Assembly: GCA_039191605.1 (NCBI GenBank)
Contig: JBCCXL010000021.1
Span: forward strand, 52,666 to 116,665
Source: JBCCXL01 sp039191605
Lineage (GTDB): Bacteria > Acidobacteriota > Thermoanaerobaculia > Multivoradales > JAHZIX01
Reading direction: 5' to 3'
Length of the DNA stretch: 64,000 bases
In this document: positions 25,452-34,161 of the stretch, piece by piece
Numbering within the stretch: position 1 is the stretch's first letter
Layout of the letters: each line of letters starts with the position of its first letter
Notes under the pieces: model-generated
The model's input: the letters and a program-made list of their open reading frames with translations, nothing else
Databases searched by the model: none
What the model was told of the DNA's origin: nothing
Position numbers and translations under genes: made by a program

Positions 25452-26060
25452 CCTTGGATCCCTCCTTTTTTTGGGTTTGATCTCACGATTATTCGACAGA
25501 ACGATTGCTAACGCCATGTTCTCGGAAAGAACTCTTCGATCTCGCGTGCCTTGTATTGGACTCTGGACACCTAGCCGCAATTCACGATTAGCAAGTGGAA
25601 ATTCGCAATCCGCAATTCATCATTAGGAAAAGCAATTCGCTTGCCAGAGCCTGAATCATAAATTCCTCAAGACCCCCGGAGCCTCCTGCCCATGGTCTAG
25701 CCAGTGCCGGGTGTCGACTGAAGACCGCCATGTGTCACCCCCCTTCAGTGTCCACTGTCCAGCGTCCAGATCTCACCAAGCATTTCTTCCTCTCCTCACC
25801 AACCGTCCTGGGCAGCTCTTCCCGCCAGTCGTGCTCGGCAGCTGCTCTCGCCAGAAGGGAACTTTCTCCAACTCGATTGAACTTTTTCTGAGACACCTGG
25901 CCTCGAACCCTCACTGAGCAACCGAAGCACCTGAAAACGAGGACGAGAAATCAAGCACGAGCTCTCAGCCCGTCTTCAGGCAATCTCGCGGCAACGGTTG
26001 GCCAACCTCCGCCTTTCCCATTTTTCGCACCGGGCTCAAAGCCCAAAGTTGGAGGTTCTC
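25452..26060. other. divergent intergenic region with short iterated words
   Basis: About 610 bases between the divergent CHAT and repeat-protein genes. It holds two patches of imperfect short repeats: GCAATTC/GATTAGCAA-type words around 25579-25635, and heptads AGTGTCC-ACTGTCC-AGCGTCC around 25747-25768. No gene or consensus promoter was recognised. GGAGG at 26051 is the ribosome-binding site of the plus-strand gene. Confidence 0.45.
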
Positions 26061-27773
26061 ATGCTCAACGAGATGTACCCCTTTCGCTGGACTCTTCACA
26101 TCATCCTTCTGTGGACCGTACTCGCGACGGTCTCCGGACTCCCCGCCTCCGCGGCGGCCGCTGAGGGCGAATGCCCGGCGGCCGTCCCCCTCGAGTCGAA
26201 TCCCTGGACTCGATCCTTCGAGACCCAGAGCAGCACCCAGCTCATCGCTTTCGACCTTCCTTCGGCCGGCGTCTTCGCGGTGGAGGCCCTGCCTCAGCTG
26301 GGAGCTCCCGTCGCCATCGACCTGCGCTCCGCGAGCCCACGCTGCGCGACGCCCCTGGCGTTGACGTCGAGCCTCGAGCGCTCGGCCCATCGCTGGACCC
26401 TCGCCGTGCATCACCCCGGGATCCACGTGATTCAGGTCGCCAGCAGGGCTCCGCAACAGGCCCTCGGCAGCTATCGGCTAGCCGCCTACTTCGCTCCTCT
26501 CACCCCTTCCACGGAAGCCTTCTGGGCCCCCGCCGAAGCGACGGGAGAACAATGGGTCGAAGCGCTCTGGACTCGCTTCCACGATGAGGACGGCAAGCTC
26601 CGGGTCGAGAGCCTTGCCATCCGCCCCCTAGAGACCGATCCGGCAAAGCGCAATCGGGTCGCGTCCCTGGAATCAGCAATCTTGGAATCGGACTCCTCTA
26701 GCTCCAATGCCTCCAGTTCCGCCACCTCGGGCTGGCTTCAGGCCAGCTGGTTCGCGGAGCCTGCTTCGAGACTCGAGGCGAGCCATTCCGTCGCCGGCTC
26801 TGAGCCTTCGGCGCCCGGCTCCGCTCATCTCGCCGCCTGGATCGAGCTCCATCACGGTGAGGCGGGATCCCTCTACGATCCGACGGATATCGAAATCGTC
26901 AACCCCAACCCTGGCGCCTCTCGGGTCGACTTCGCCGGTTTCGGCGAGATCGCGCGGCGAGGAGCTTCGGGAACGCTGCACGGAAATACCGATATCGAGA
27001 TCGTCAACCCCAACCCTGGAGCTTCGCGGGTGGACTTCGGCGCCTTCGGCGAGATCACCCGGCGCGGTGCCTCCGGTGCCCTGTACGGCAATACCGACAT
27101 CGAGATCGTCAACCCCAACCCTGGTGCTTCGCGAGTGGACTTCCCGGGGGACTCCGAGATGGCGCGTCTTGGAGCCTCAGGGGCGCTGCACGGGAACACC
27201 GACATCGAGATCGTCAACCCCAACCCCGGCGCATCCCGAGCCCCTCGGCTCGTGCGCTCCGCCTTCGGACGCAGCTTTCCGGTGCAGCTCGCCCTCTCTT
27301 CCCAGAGCGGCCGGCGACCGAATCGCGAGCTCCTGGTGCGCAACGTCCTGAGCGCTGCCGCAAACCACCTGCATCGCGTCCACCAGGGCCCGCAGCAGGC
27401 ATCGACGGTCCGCGGCCTCGCTCCCTGCTCCGCCAACGATGAGGGCGATCCACTCGCGTCCTTCGCCTGCGCTCGGCGAATCCAGCTACAGCAGATCATC
27501 GACGGCGAGCTCTTCCACCCTGAGGGGGCAGACGATGACCTCTACACCTTCGCCGTCGATTCCCTCGCCGGGATTGAGATCCTCGCCCTCGGAGAGATCG
27601 ACTTCTCCGGCGAGCTCTACGACAGCGCGGGGCGACGCCTGCAGGGCACCCGCTCTGCCTCCTCGGAGCTCTACCTCGCCGACACCCTCGAGCCGGGTCG
27701 CTACTACCTGCGCATCGGCGCGAAGGACGGCGAGATGGGCTCCTATCGGCTGAAGGTACGAAACCGACAGTAG
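26061..27773 (+). CDS. secreted protein with 35-residue NPNPGAS repeats
   Basis: 570 aa from ATG 26061, with GGAGG five bases upstream; the frame open to 25998 lacks a site. A signal peptide ends near PASAAAAEG. Residues ~30-140 form a beta-sandwich-like domain similar in style to bacterial pre-peptidase domains. Residues ~275-393 hold three full and one partial near-perfect 35-residue repeats (TDIEIVNPNPGASRVDF, then GEIxRRGASGxLxGN). The C-terminal ~100 residues are another pre-peptidase-like domain (DDDLYTFAVDSLAGIEI to YYLRIGAKDGEMGSYRLKV). No protease domain is present. Probably an extracellular or surface protein; the function of the repeats is unknown. Confidence 0.82.
   Translation: MLNEMYPFRWTLHIILLWTVLATVSGLPASAAAAEGECPAAVPLESNPWTRSFETQSSTQLIAFDLPSAGVFAVEALPQLGAPVAIDLRSASPRCATPLALTSSLERSAHRWTLAVHHPGIHVIQVASRAPQQALGSYRLAAYFAPLTPSTEAFWAPAEATGEQWVEALWTRFHDEDGKLRVESLAIRPLETDPAKRNRVASLESAILESDSSSSNASSSATSGWLQASWFAEPASRLEASHSVAGSEPSAPGSAHLAAWIELHHGEAGSLYDPTDIEIVNPNPGASRVDFAGFGEIARRGASGTLHGNTDIEIVNPNPGASRVDFGAFGEITRRGASGALYGNTDIEIVNPNPGASRVDFPGDSEMARLGASGALHGNTDIEIVNPNPGASRAPRLVRSAFGRSFPVQLALSSQSGRRPNRELLVRNVLSAAANHLHRVHQGPQQASTVRGLAPCSANDEGDPLASFACARRIQLQQIIDGELFHPEGADDDLYTFAVDSLAGIEILALGEIDFSGELYDSAGRRLQGTRSASSELYLADTLEPGRYYLRIGAKDGEMGSYRLKVRNRQ
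26883..27241 (+). repeat. 105-bp coding tandem repeat, 3.4 copies
   Basis: Units begin at 26883, 26988, 27093 and 27198 and are each exactly 105 bases (35 codons); the last is partial. The block encoding TDIEIVNPNPGASR is almost invariant at the DNA level as well (gagatcgtcaaccccaaccc), pointing to recent expansion or gene conversion. The ASRVDF-to-HGN half varies more. Confidence 0.9.
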
Positions 27774-27839
27774 CGCCACGACACATCACGCCTTTTAGAA
27801 GGCACGCCTCTAAGAAGGAACGCTCTTAGGAGGCATATC

Positions 27840-27902
27840 TTTCGAGGCCCAATCAGGGCGGCCGGAGCTCTCCGGCCGCCCTTTCTTCGTGGGGCCTCGA
27901 AG
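27840..27902. terminator. bidirectional terminator with nested stems
   Basis: The inner stem is AGGGCGGCCGGAG / CTCCGGCCGCCCT (27855-27881), followed by TTCTT. An outer stem TTCGAGGCCC / GGGCCTCGAA brackets it (27840-27849 and 27893-27902). It lies between the convergent repeat-protein gene and the kinase gene whose stop is at 27907. Confidence 0.8.
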
Positions 27903-27906
27903 AAGA

Positions 27907-30321
27907 CTACTCCTCTACCCCGCGCCAGCGCTGGTGGCGCCGCCGGGCGTCTCGGGTGAAGGCATCCCGTTCCCCTTTCGCCTCCACCAAAGCCGCCAGG
28001 CTCGACTCCAGCAGCGTCGCAGCCTCTTCACGACTTCCGCGGGCCGCCAGATAGCTGCCCCACACGCTCTCCCCGTGAGCCAGGATCCAGCTATCCGGCG
28101 CGCTCTGGGCACGAAGGGCCGCCATGGCAGGCTCCAGGAGCGCCTGGGCCGAGTCGAGATCGCCGCGATCCAGCAGCAGGCCCCCGAGATTCTTGCGCGC
28201 CACGGCCACCGATACATGATCCTCATCCAGGAGCCGAAGACGGATCTCTAGGCACCGCTCGAAGAGCTCCTGGGCCTCCTGCCATTTCTCCTCTTCGTGA
28301 AGCACCATGCCGAGGCTGCCGGCGATGGAGGCGACCCAGGAATGATCTTCGCCGTACGCCTCGAGGTAGCGCTCCAAAGCCTCGCGCAGATGGGCTTCCG
28401 AGCGCTCCAGCTCCTCGAGATTGAATAGAGCAATGCCGAGGCCGAAGTGGGTCGCGCCCACTCGAATGTGTTCGTCCCCGTACTGCTCTCGCTGAAACTC
28501 CAGCACCTCCTGCTGTAGCGCGACGGCATCCTGCGCCTTGCCCTGGTGAGTCAAGACGCTGGCGAGATTGAGCATCGTCGCCTCCCGCAGGGAAGGATCC
28601 TCGACCTGCCGCGAGATGCCTAAGGCTTCCCGAAAAAGAGGCTCCGCCGCCGCTGGATCTCCGAGCTCAAAGTGCAGGCGGGCCAGGTTGTTGAGATCGA
28701 TCAGCAGCTCCCGCCGCGCCTCCGGCCCGGCCTCTCGCCTCAGCTCTACGGCCTCTTCCTTGAGCTCGCGAGCGGTGTCGAAAAGGCCGAGGTTGTTGTA
28801 CACCGTGCCCAGGGTGCCCAACATCTCCGCCCGCTGCATCGGCGACTCATCCAGGGAGGCCGCCAGCTGCTCGCGCCCGCGGTCCAGGACCTCCCGCACC
28901 GGAATAGAAGCTCCCCGAGTCTCGTCGGGGTCCGCGGAGACGAAGAGATCCTGGAGAAAGCTCACCACGTTCTCGGCATGGGCCCGCTCCTGCTGCGCCG
29001 TCGCCCGCTCCGCCTCCGCGACTTCCGCCGCCGCCTCGGAAGCGGTGCGCGCCCCCTCCGCCTGCTGCCAGAGGATCGTCGAAGTGATGCCGAGAGCCAC
29101 GATGAGGGCCAGTCCCAGCGTCGCCGCCCGGAAGCGGCGCACCAGCTTCCCGGTGAGGTAGAGCCAGGAGCCCGCGTAGGCCCTCACCGGGCGCCCGGAG
29201 AGATAGCGGCGGATGTCGTCTGCCAAGCGAGCGACGGAGTCGTATCGCTGGTCCGGCTCGACCTCCATCGCTCGGATCACGATGGCGTCTAGATCAGCGG
29301 CGATGGGCTGGCCTCCGATGGGCTGGCCAGCGATGGGCTGGCCTCCGTCAGATTGCCCCGCCGCGTGCTGCCCCGACGCGTGCTGCCCCGACGCGTGCCG
29401 CTTCTGGGCTACAGCGCTCGGCGGTGGCCAGCCTCCGGTGGAGAGCTGGCGACGGATCTCTTCGATCTCGGAGCCCTCGAGGCGATAGGGTCTCTCTCCG
29501 GCGAGAAGCTCATAGAGCAAGACTCCCAGGGAGTAGACATCGCTGACCGTCGTCACCGCGCGTCCGGCGATCTGCTCGGGGCTCGCGTAGGCCAGCGTCA
29601 TCGGCTGGTGCCGTCCCTCCCCGCTGGACTCCTCTGCCGCTGCCGGCGATGAATCGGAATCCACCAGCGCCGCAATTCCAAAGTCCAGCAGCTTCGGCTC
29701 CCCCTCCACCGTCACCAGGATATTGCCCGGCTTCAGATCACGATGGACCACCAGGTTCTTGTGGGCGAATTGCACCGCATCGCAAACCTTGAGAAAGAGC
29801 TCCAATCGCTCGTCGAGATCGAGACCTCGGCTCTCACAGAAGGCGTCGATGCGCTCTCCCTCCACATACTCCATCACCAGGTAGGGAGACGCATCCCGCG
29901 CGGAGCCACCGTCCAGCAGACGGGCGATATTGGGATGCTGGAGATCCGCCAGGATCTGCCGCTCGCGGAAGAAGCGATCGAGGATCTCCACCCTCCGGTG
30001 CCCTGGGTCCACCCACTTGATGGCAACCCGCTGGTCGAAATCATCCACCCGCGACGCCAGGTAGACGACCCCCATCCCGCCGCGGCCCAACAGCCGCTCA
30101 ATGCGATAGGGGCCGACAAGGTCCCCGTCCTCCGGCTCGTCCCGTCCCACCGCTCCCTGCGGCTCCCCAGAGGATCCGCTATCGATCAGCGTCGCCTCAA
30201 GATCGCGGAAGAGCTCCTGATCCTGCTGGGCGACTTCCCGCAGCGACAGCGTTGGCGCCGATGCCCCCCCCACGGGAAGCCGCAGAATCTCTTCTAGACG
30301 CCGTTGACGGTACGGGTTCAT
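27907..30321 (-). CDS. Ser/Thr protein kinase with TPR domain
   Basis: About 804 aa from ATG 30321 (MNPYRQRRLEEIL). A GTG at 30414 is in frame, but the decayed duplicate at 36100-36554 supports the shorter start. The kinase domain (~75-360) has LLGRGGMGVVYLA, VAIKWV, VVHRDLKPGN, DFGIA and YASPEQIAGR. Within its C-lobe sits a low-complexity insertion of HASGQ/GGQPIA-type pentamers and hexamers (DNA about 29303-29400). A membrane span (~400-420) is followed by a coiled coil and a TPR array of the Kinesin-light-chain type. It probably phosphorylates unknown partners. The start side faces the Cys-rich/thioredoxin modules. Confidence 0.88.
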   Translation of the reverse strand: MNPYRQRRLEEILRLPVGGASAPTLSLREVAQQDQELFRDLEATLIDSGSSGEPQGAVGRDEPEDGDLVGPYRIERLLGRGGMGVVYLASRVDDFDQRVAIKWVDPGHRRVEILDRFFRERQILADLQHPNIARLLDGGSARDASPYLVMEYVEGERIDAFCESRGLDLDERLELFLKVCDAVQFAHKNLVVHRDLKPGNILVTVEGEPKLLDFGIAALVDSDSSPAAAEESSGEGRHQPMTLAYASPEQIAGRAVTTVSDVYSLGVLLYELLAGERPYRLEGSEIEEIRRQLSTGGWPPPSAVAQKRHASGQHASGQHAAGQSDGGQPIAGQPIGGQPIAADLDAIVIRAMEVEPDQRYDSVARLADDIRRYLSGRPVRAYAGSWLYLTGKLVRRFRAATLGLALIVALGITSTILWQQAEGARTASEAAAEVAEAERATAQQERAHAENVVSFLQDLFVSADPDETRGASIPVREVLDRGREQLAASLDESPMQRAEMLGTLGTVYNNLGLFDTARELKEEAVELRREAGPEARRELLIDLNNLARLHFELGDPAAAEPLFREALGISRQVEDPSLREATMLNLASVLTHQGKAQDAVALQQEVLEFQREQYGDEHIRVGATHFGLGIALFNLEELERSEAHLREALERYLEAYGEDHSWVASIAGSLGMVLHEEEKWQEAQELFERCLEIRLRLLDEDHVSVAVARKNLGGLLLDRGDLDSAQALLEPAMAALRAQSAPDSWILAHGESVWGSYLAARGSREEAATLLESSLAALVEAKGERDAFTRDARRRHQRWRGVEE

Positions 30322-30968
30322 GGTCTCGTACTTCAGGCCATTAAGGATGTTGTTTCGGAAACTTTTCGCAGTATAGCGAAGGACGTGATCCGCTCCGAAT
30401 CTGATCCTCGACACTTCTCAGCAGCCGTCACATCAACACCAGACACCTCGGTAAATCTGGCTCAGAGTCACGAGCACCCTAGAGCCCTGCCGTGCTGTAG
30501 GCGGAAGCTTCGTGCCCCGAAAAAGCCGTGTGTCCTGAAGAACTACAGCCTAGAAGTGAGGAGACGAGAGCGATCAGTCAATCCGCTGAAGCCCGTTGAG
30601 GCGCACAACAAAGCGAGTCGATCGCCGGGCAGACATAGCCTTGAAGGTCAAGACAAACAAGCTTCTCACTGCACAGGAAGCCAAGAGATCGACATCTCTT
30701 TAGACGCTGATTCCAGCGACTAAACCAATCCCACCGCCCCAATCAGCCAATGGAAATTGTATACGTAATAAAAAATAACCATAATACACTATTGATTATT
30801 ATCGAATACGTGATTAAACTCCGCGCACATTAACGGAGCCCCGGACTGGACCCTACATTCCTTTTGACAAAGCGCAGCCGAGCGCTTCGATAGGGCAACT
30901 GCGCCCGCACTCTGCGTGCGATAGATCCAATCTCCGGGGCACCACTCGACACCTTTCGAGGAGAAGAA
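30322..30968. other. long intergenic region with an AT-rich island
   Basis: About 650 bases between the kinase start and the first Cys-rich gene. The word gacacctcggt occurs here (30441-30451) and upstream of the decayed kinase copy (36717-36727), so part of this region was duplicated with the kinase. Bases about 30758-30815 are strikingly AT-rich (taataaaaaataaccat), as before the other two Cys-rich genes. GAGGAG at 30957-30963 is the ribosome-binding site of the next gene. Confidence 0.5.
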
Positions 30969-31229
30969 ATGAAGAAGCTCTTCCGTACGACTTTCTGCCT
31001 CGCTCTCGCCGCTGCGTTCGTCTTCGGCCTGGGCATCGTCTTAGCCCCCGAGGCAGAGGCCGGCGCATCTTGCCCCATCTGCTGGGTGCCCTTTGATAGC
31101 GCCCACAACTGGTCGCTCGCCGGATCCTGCGAAGACTGGTCCGACCCCCACTGCCCTGTTCTCCGTGGCCTCTATCGCGGCCCCAACAACCAGCTCTGTA
31201 AGGGCAACGGCATCGTCGCCAATATGTGA
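30969..31229 (+). CDS. small exported Cys-rich protein, copy A
   Basis: 86 aa. The signal peptide is MKKLFRTTFCLALAAAFVFG..., with cleavage near EAEAG. The mature part is about 55 residues with five Cys: a CPIC pair at its start, then GSC, DPHCPV and QLCKG. Two paralogues follow (32257 and 34162) with the same Cys positions, and the signal peptide is almost identical in all three. GAGGAG precedes the ATG. It is followed by a stem-loop and a thioredoxin-like gene in the same orientation, repeated in each module, so the two products probably work together. No known family is recognised; a bacteriocin, signalling peptide or redox substrate are all possible. Confidence 0.82.
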   Translation: MKKLFRTTFCLALAAAFVFGLGIVLAPEAEAGASCPICWVPFDSAHNWSLAGSCEDWSDPHCPVLRGLYRGPNNQLCKGNGIVANM

Positions 31230-31264
31230 CCCCTCGATTGCGCTCGAAGCAGAGCGCACCCTAA

Positions 31265-31291
31265 CTGCCGCGGCTCCTCGAGCCGCGGCAG
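31265..31291 (+). terminator. stem-loop between Cys-rich gene A and its thioredoxin gene
   Basis: Perfect 11-bp stem CTGCCGCGGCT / AGCCGCGGCAG with a 5-base loop, followed by gcgcctt but no long T run. An equivalent stem with different sequence lies at the same place in modules B and C. It may be an attenuator or a 3'-end stabiliser that makes the small protein more abundant than the thioredoxin. Confidence 0.55.
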
Positions 31292-31380
31292 CGCCTTCCA
31301 CCTCTTCCTCCGGTCATCTCAAAGCAAATCACTCATGAGCAGACCGTTCCCAGCTCCACCTTCCAAGCCCTAGGAAAGCG

Positions 31381-31926
31381 ATGTCAAGCAAACTCAGCGC
31401 CTACAACATCTTCCTCCACGTCGCCCTCGTCGCTCTGGCCACTCTGACCCTCGTTCTAGCCGCTGAAAACCGGGCCCTGAAGAAACCGACCCCTACCCCC
31501 GCCAATGGCCCCGACCTCGGTCAATCCGTCGGCGAACTGGCGTGGAGCCCTCTCGACACCCCGGAAACCACCACCCAGCTCGCCGACGCAGGCAAGGAAA
31601 GCCTGCTCTTCATCTTCACCACCGACTGCGCCGCCTGCCAGGCCACCCAGCCCGTGTGGAAGACGCTGCACCAAACGATGGGGGACTCGGTCAACGTCAT
31701 CGGAATCAGCCTTAGCGACGCTGACCCCACCCGGACTTACCGCAACACCCACTCCCTCCCCTTCCCCGTCGGCTTACCTGCCGATACCGCCGCTTTCATG
31801 GAGTCCTTCGCCGTCACTGGTGTGCCCCTCACCGTTCGCGTAGGCGCCAACGGCCGAGTGGTCGGCACCTGGAGCGGCACGCTTTCCGAGGGGCAGCGCA
31901 GCGAAATTGCGGCGACGATAGGCTGA
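31381..31926 (+). CDS. membrane-tethered thioredoxin-like protein, copy A
   Basis: 181 aa. An N-terminal membrane anchor (about residues 10-27, IFLHVALVALATLTLVL) is followed by a Pro-rich linker and a redoxin/TlpA-like domain with the active-site pair CAAC in TTDCAACQATQPVW (near residues 82-85). Ahead of it, LLFIF forms the expected strand, and VTGVPLTVRV holds the cis-Pro. The domain should face the periplasm and reduce, oxidise or isomerise disulfides, plausibly those of the Cys-rich protein encoded just upstream. AGGAAAG precedes the ATG. Copies B and C are close relatives; A is the more diverged. Confidence 0.85.
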   Translation: MSSKLSAYNIFLHVALVALATLTLVLAAENRALKKPTPTPANGPDLGQSVGELAWSPLDTPETTTQLADAGKESLLFIFTTDCAACQATQPVWKTLHQTMGDSVNVIGISLSDADPTRTYRNTHSLPFPVGLPADTAAFMESFAVTGVPLTVRVGANGRVVGTWSGTLSEGQRSEIAATIG

Positions 31927-32256
31927 TCCAAAGGTCAAATACCTCTTGGCTAGTGGGGCGTTGGCGAACCCGGCTAACCACTACTGCTGTAGGGTCTTTC
32001 TGCTACCGAATAGCAGAACTAAGCCCAGCAGAGGAGTTCTTTCTTATCCGGCACGCACTTCTGGAAATTATTTATATATTTATTGCAATAAATTTAAATA
32101 TATGAATAATATGAAATCAATCCGAATCCTTGGTTCATAGCCCTCCACCCGTTGCTGCGTAGGTCAGTTCGCTCTTCAAGCATCTTCAGCTGCACCGTCC
32201 ATCGGCAGGGACTAGACCCTTGGACCACCTCCCCAACGAATGTCTTAGGAGACGTC
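31927..32256. other. AT-rich intergenic region before module B
   Basis: About 330 bases. Bases 32060-32120 are almost pure A/T (ttatttatatatttattgc...) in a GC-rich genome, then homology to the leaders of the other two Cys-rich genes begins (cttcaagcatcttc, then gtcttaggagacgtc just before the start). The AT-rich block probably contains the promoter of the module or an H-NS-like target. Confidence 0.5.
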
Positions 32257-32520
32257 ATGAAGAAGCTCTTCCGAACTGCCTTCTGTCTCACCCTCGCCGC
32301 CACCTTCGTGTTCGGCTTTGGCATGGTCCTAGCGCCTGAGGCAGATGCTAGTAGCACCTGCCCCACCTGCTTTATACCCCTTGACGGCAATGGCTGGTTG
32401 AGGACCGCCTACTGCACTGACTATACCGACCCACATTGCCCAGCGGTTCGTGGTCTCTACCAGAACTTTTTTGGTCAAGTCTGCAAGGGACACCTCGTCT
32501 ACGCGTATCTTAATCCGTGA
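32257..32520 (+). CDS. small exported Cys-rich protein, copy B
   Basis: 87 aa from ATG 32257, with AGGAG in the conserved leader gtcttaggagacgtc. The signal peptide MKKLFRTAFCLTLAATFVFG ends near ADASS. The mature region keeps the pattern CPTC, then a single C, DPHCP and QVCKG (five Cys). It differs from copies A and C mainly between the Cys residues and in the C-terminal tail (HLVYAYLNP), so the Cys frame is under stronger constraint than the loops. It is paired with the thioredoxin-like gene at 32638. Confidence 0.82.
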   Translation: MKKLFRTAFCLTLAATFVFGFGMVLAPEADASSTCPTCFIPLDGNGWLRTAYCTDYTDPHCPAVRGLYQNFFGQVCKGHLVYAYLNP

Positions 32521-32531
32521 GGAATCTACAC

Positions 32532-32567
32532 GGCGCCACTACAGCCCCTCTAAGCTGCGGTGGCGCC
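32532..32567 (+). terminator. stem-loop between Cys-rich gene B and its thioredoxin gene
   Basis: GGCGCCAC (32532-32539) pairs with GTGGCGCC (32560-32567), with an inner CAG/CTG pairing and then a short TTT. It is equivalent in position to the hairpins of modules A and C but different in sequence. Confidence 0.5.
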
Positions 32568-32637
32568 TTTCGCTAGATCTCTCCCATTCGCAAGGTCGCT
32601 ACGACAGTCAAAGATCACGACCAGAGCCAAAGTCACG

Positions 32638-33183
32638 ATGCCAGCCAAGCTCAACGCCTACAACATCTTCCTCCATATTGCCCTGGTAGCCCTGGCCGCG
32701 TTGACCGTCTTCCTCGCGGCGGAAAATCGCGCCCTGAAGCAACCACCACCGGCAGCCCCCAACGGCCCGGATATTGGGCAAGAAATCAAAGACCTGAGCT
32801 GGAGCCCCCTCGACGCCCCGGAAACGATTACCGAAGTCGCCGCCACTGGCCAAGAGAGCCTGCTCTTCATCTTCACCACCGACTGTTCGAACTGCCAGGC
32901 CACCCAGCCGACTTGGGAAGAGCTTCACCAAACCATCGGCGATTCCGTCAGCATCGTTGGCCTGAGCCTTAGCGAGGCCGACCTCACCCGCAGCTACCGC
33001 GACAGACACTCCATTCCCTTCCCGGTTGGCTTACCGACTGACCCAAGCGCTTTCATGGCCGCTCTCACCGTCAACGGCGTCCCCCTCACCTTTCGCTTGG
33101 ACGCCAGCGGCAGGGTCGTCGGCAGCTGGAGCGGGACGCTTTCCGAGAAGCACAAAAGCGAGATCGCGGCGACGGCAAGTTAG
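32638..33183 (+). CDS. membrane-tethered thioredoxin-like protein, copy B
   Basis: 181 aa from ATG 32638 (MPAKLNAYNIFLHIAL); the frame extends upstream to 32560, but homology with copies A and C starts here. Same layout as copy A: an N-terminal anchor (~10-27), a PPPAAP linker, and a redoxin domain with CSNC in TTDCSNCQATQPTW. The cis-Pro region reads VNGVPLTFRL. It differs from copy C at only about ten positions, so B and C separated recently, whereas the paired Cys-rich proteins differ much more. Confidence 0.85.
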   Translation: MPAKLNAYNIFLHIALVALAALTVFLAAENRALKQPPPAAPNGPDIGQEIKDLSWSPLDAPETITEVAATGQESLLFIFTTDCSNCQATQPTWEELHQTIGDSVSIVGLSLSEADLTRSYRDRHSIPFPVGLPTDPSAFMAALTVNGVPLTFRLDASGRVVGSWSGTLSEKHKSEIAATAS

Positions 33184-33258
33184 GGACGGCGCAGTGAAAC
33201 GGCTCAATGAAGACGGTGCAATGAAGACGGCGAGCTGAGGACTCAGCGTCCGGAAGCA

Positions 33259-33276
33259 GCGCCCCCGCCGGGGCGC
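33259..33276. terminator. GC-rich hairpin between convergent thioredoxin B and pirin remnant
   Basis: GCGCCCC / GGGGCGC with a 4-base loop, between a plus-strand gene end (33183) and a minus-strand gene end (33287). A variant stem (GGCGCC/GGCGCC) lies at 35123-35142 in module C. There is no T run, so terminator function is tentative. Confidence 0.35.
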
Positions 33277-33286
33277 CTCAACTGCC

Positions 33287-33844
33287 TCAGCCGCCGAGGG
33301 CCGTCAACGGCCCCCCTACCTTGCCTCCACCACTGCGGGTCCCCTGAAGCGAAACCGCGGCTTCTTTCGCGAAGAGAAAGAGGACGAGATCCACCGCCTC
33401 TTCCGCCAGCAGCTCGCCGGGGGCTTCGTCTAGGGCGAGGGCTGAATCCCCAGTCTGCATCACCTCACCGTTCAGCAGGACCTGTCCGGAAAGAACGTAG
33501 AGGAAGGAATCCCATCCCGGCTCCTCGAGGATCGTCAGCGAGTGCTTGCTCAGTCGCGCATCGAACAGAGCGATCTCGTTGCGCACGGTGAGCGGCGCCT
33601 GGAAGCGCTCCGCGCCGGCGATGAGCCGCCAGGCGTTGAGGCTGGTGGCCTCCGGGAAGTCGTGGAAGTGCACCTCAGGCTCCAGATCCTCGGCCCGAGG
33701 GCGGATGAAAACCTGCAGCATCTCGGCCTCGGCACCGTCGGCGGGGATGAACTCCTCGTGGGAGATTCCGCTGCCGGCGTTCATCACCGACATCCGAGTA
33801 GGCGTCAGCTCGACCCGGGCTCCGGAGCTGTCCAGATGGTGAAA
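33287..33844 (-). pseudogene. 5'-truncated pirin gene
   Basis: This frame matches the pirin encoded at 35152-35925 from its HLDSS segment to the last residue, but the first ~80 codons, with all the N-terminal metal-binding residues, are missing. Homology stops abruptly at about 33844 (tccagatggtgaa) and unrelated sequence follows. An internal ATG (MSVMNAGSGISHEEF) at 33793 could still give 168 aa, but without the metal site it would not be a functional pirin. It was produced by the duplication of module B/C. Confidence 0.75.
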
Positions 33845-34161
33845 AGGCCGAGGGCCAAGACCCCTCCAAGCTCAAGAGCGTGGACGAACGCGGCTAGCAC
33901 CACCAAGCTGAAGCTCTCGCCGTCTCCACAAGAGGGGAGCCCCTGATTTGAGCATAGAGGTCTTCAGCAGGAATCAAAACATTAATACTTGATTATTTTT
34001 TTTAAAAAATGAATAATCGACATCCAATCCGAATCTCTGACTCAAAGTCCTCCGCCAGCTGCTGCTGCAGGGGCCACAACCTTCAAGCATCTTCGGCTGT
34101 ACGCCTCAAAGGGAGACTAGAGCCTCGGAGCGACTCCCCAATCACTGTCTTAGGAGACGTC
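33845..34161. other. AT-rich intergenic region before module C
   Basis: About 315 bases. Around 33980-34015 lies an AT-rich island (ttgattattttttttaaaaa), then the leader shared with modules A and B, ending gtcttaggagacgtc before the ATG. This is the third AT-rich island in front of a Cys-rich gene. Confidence 0.5.
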
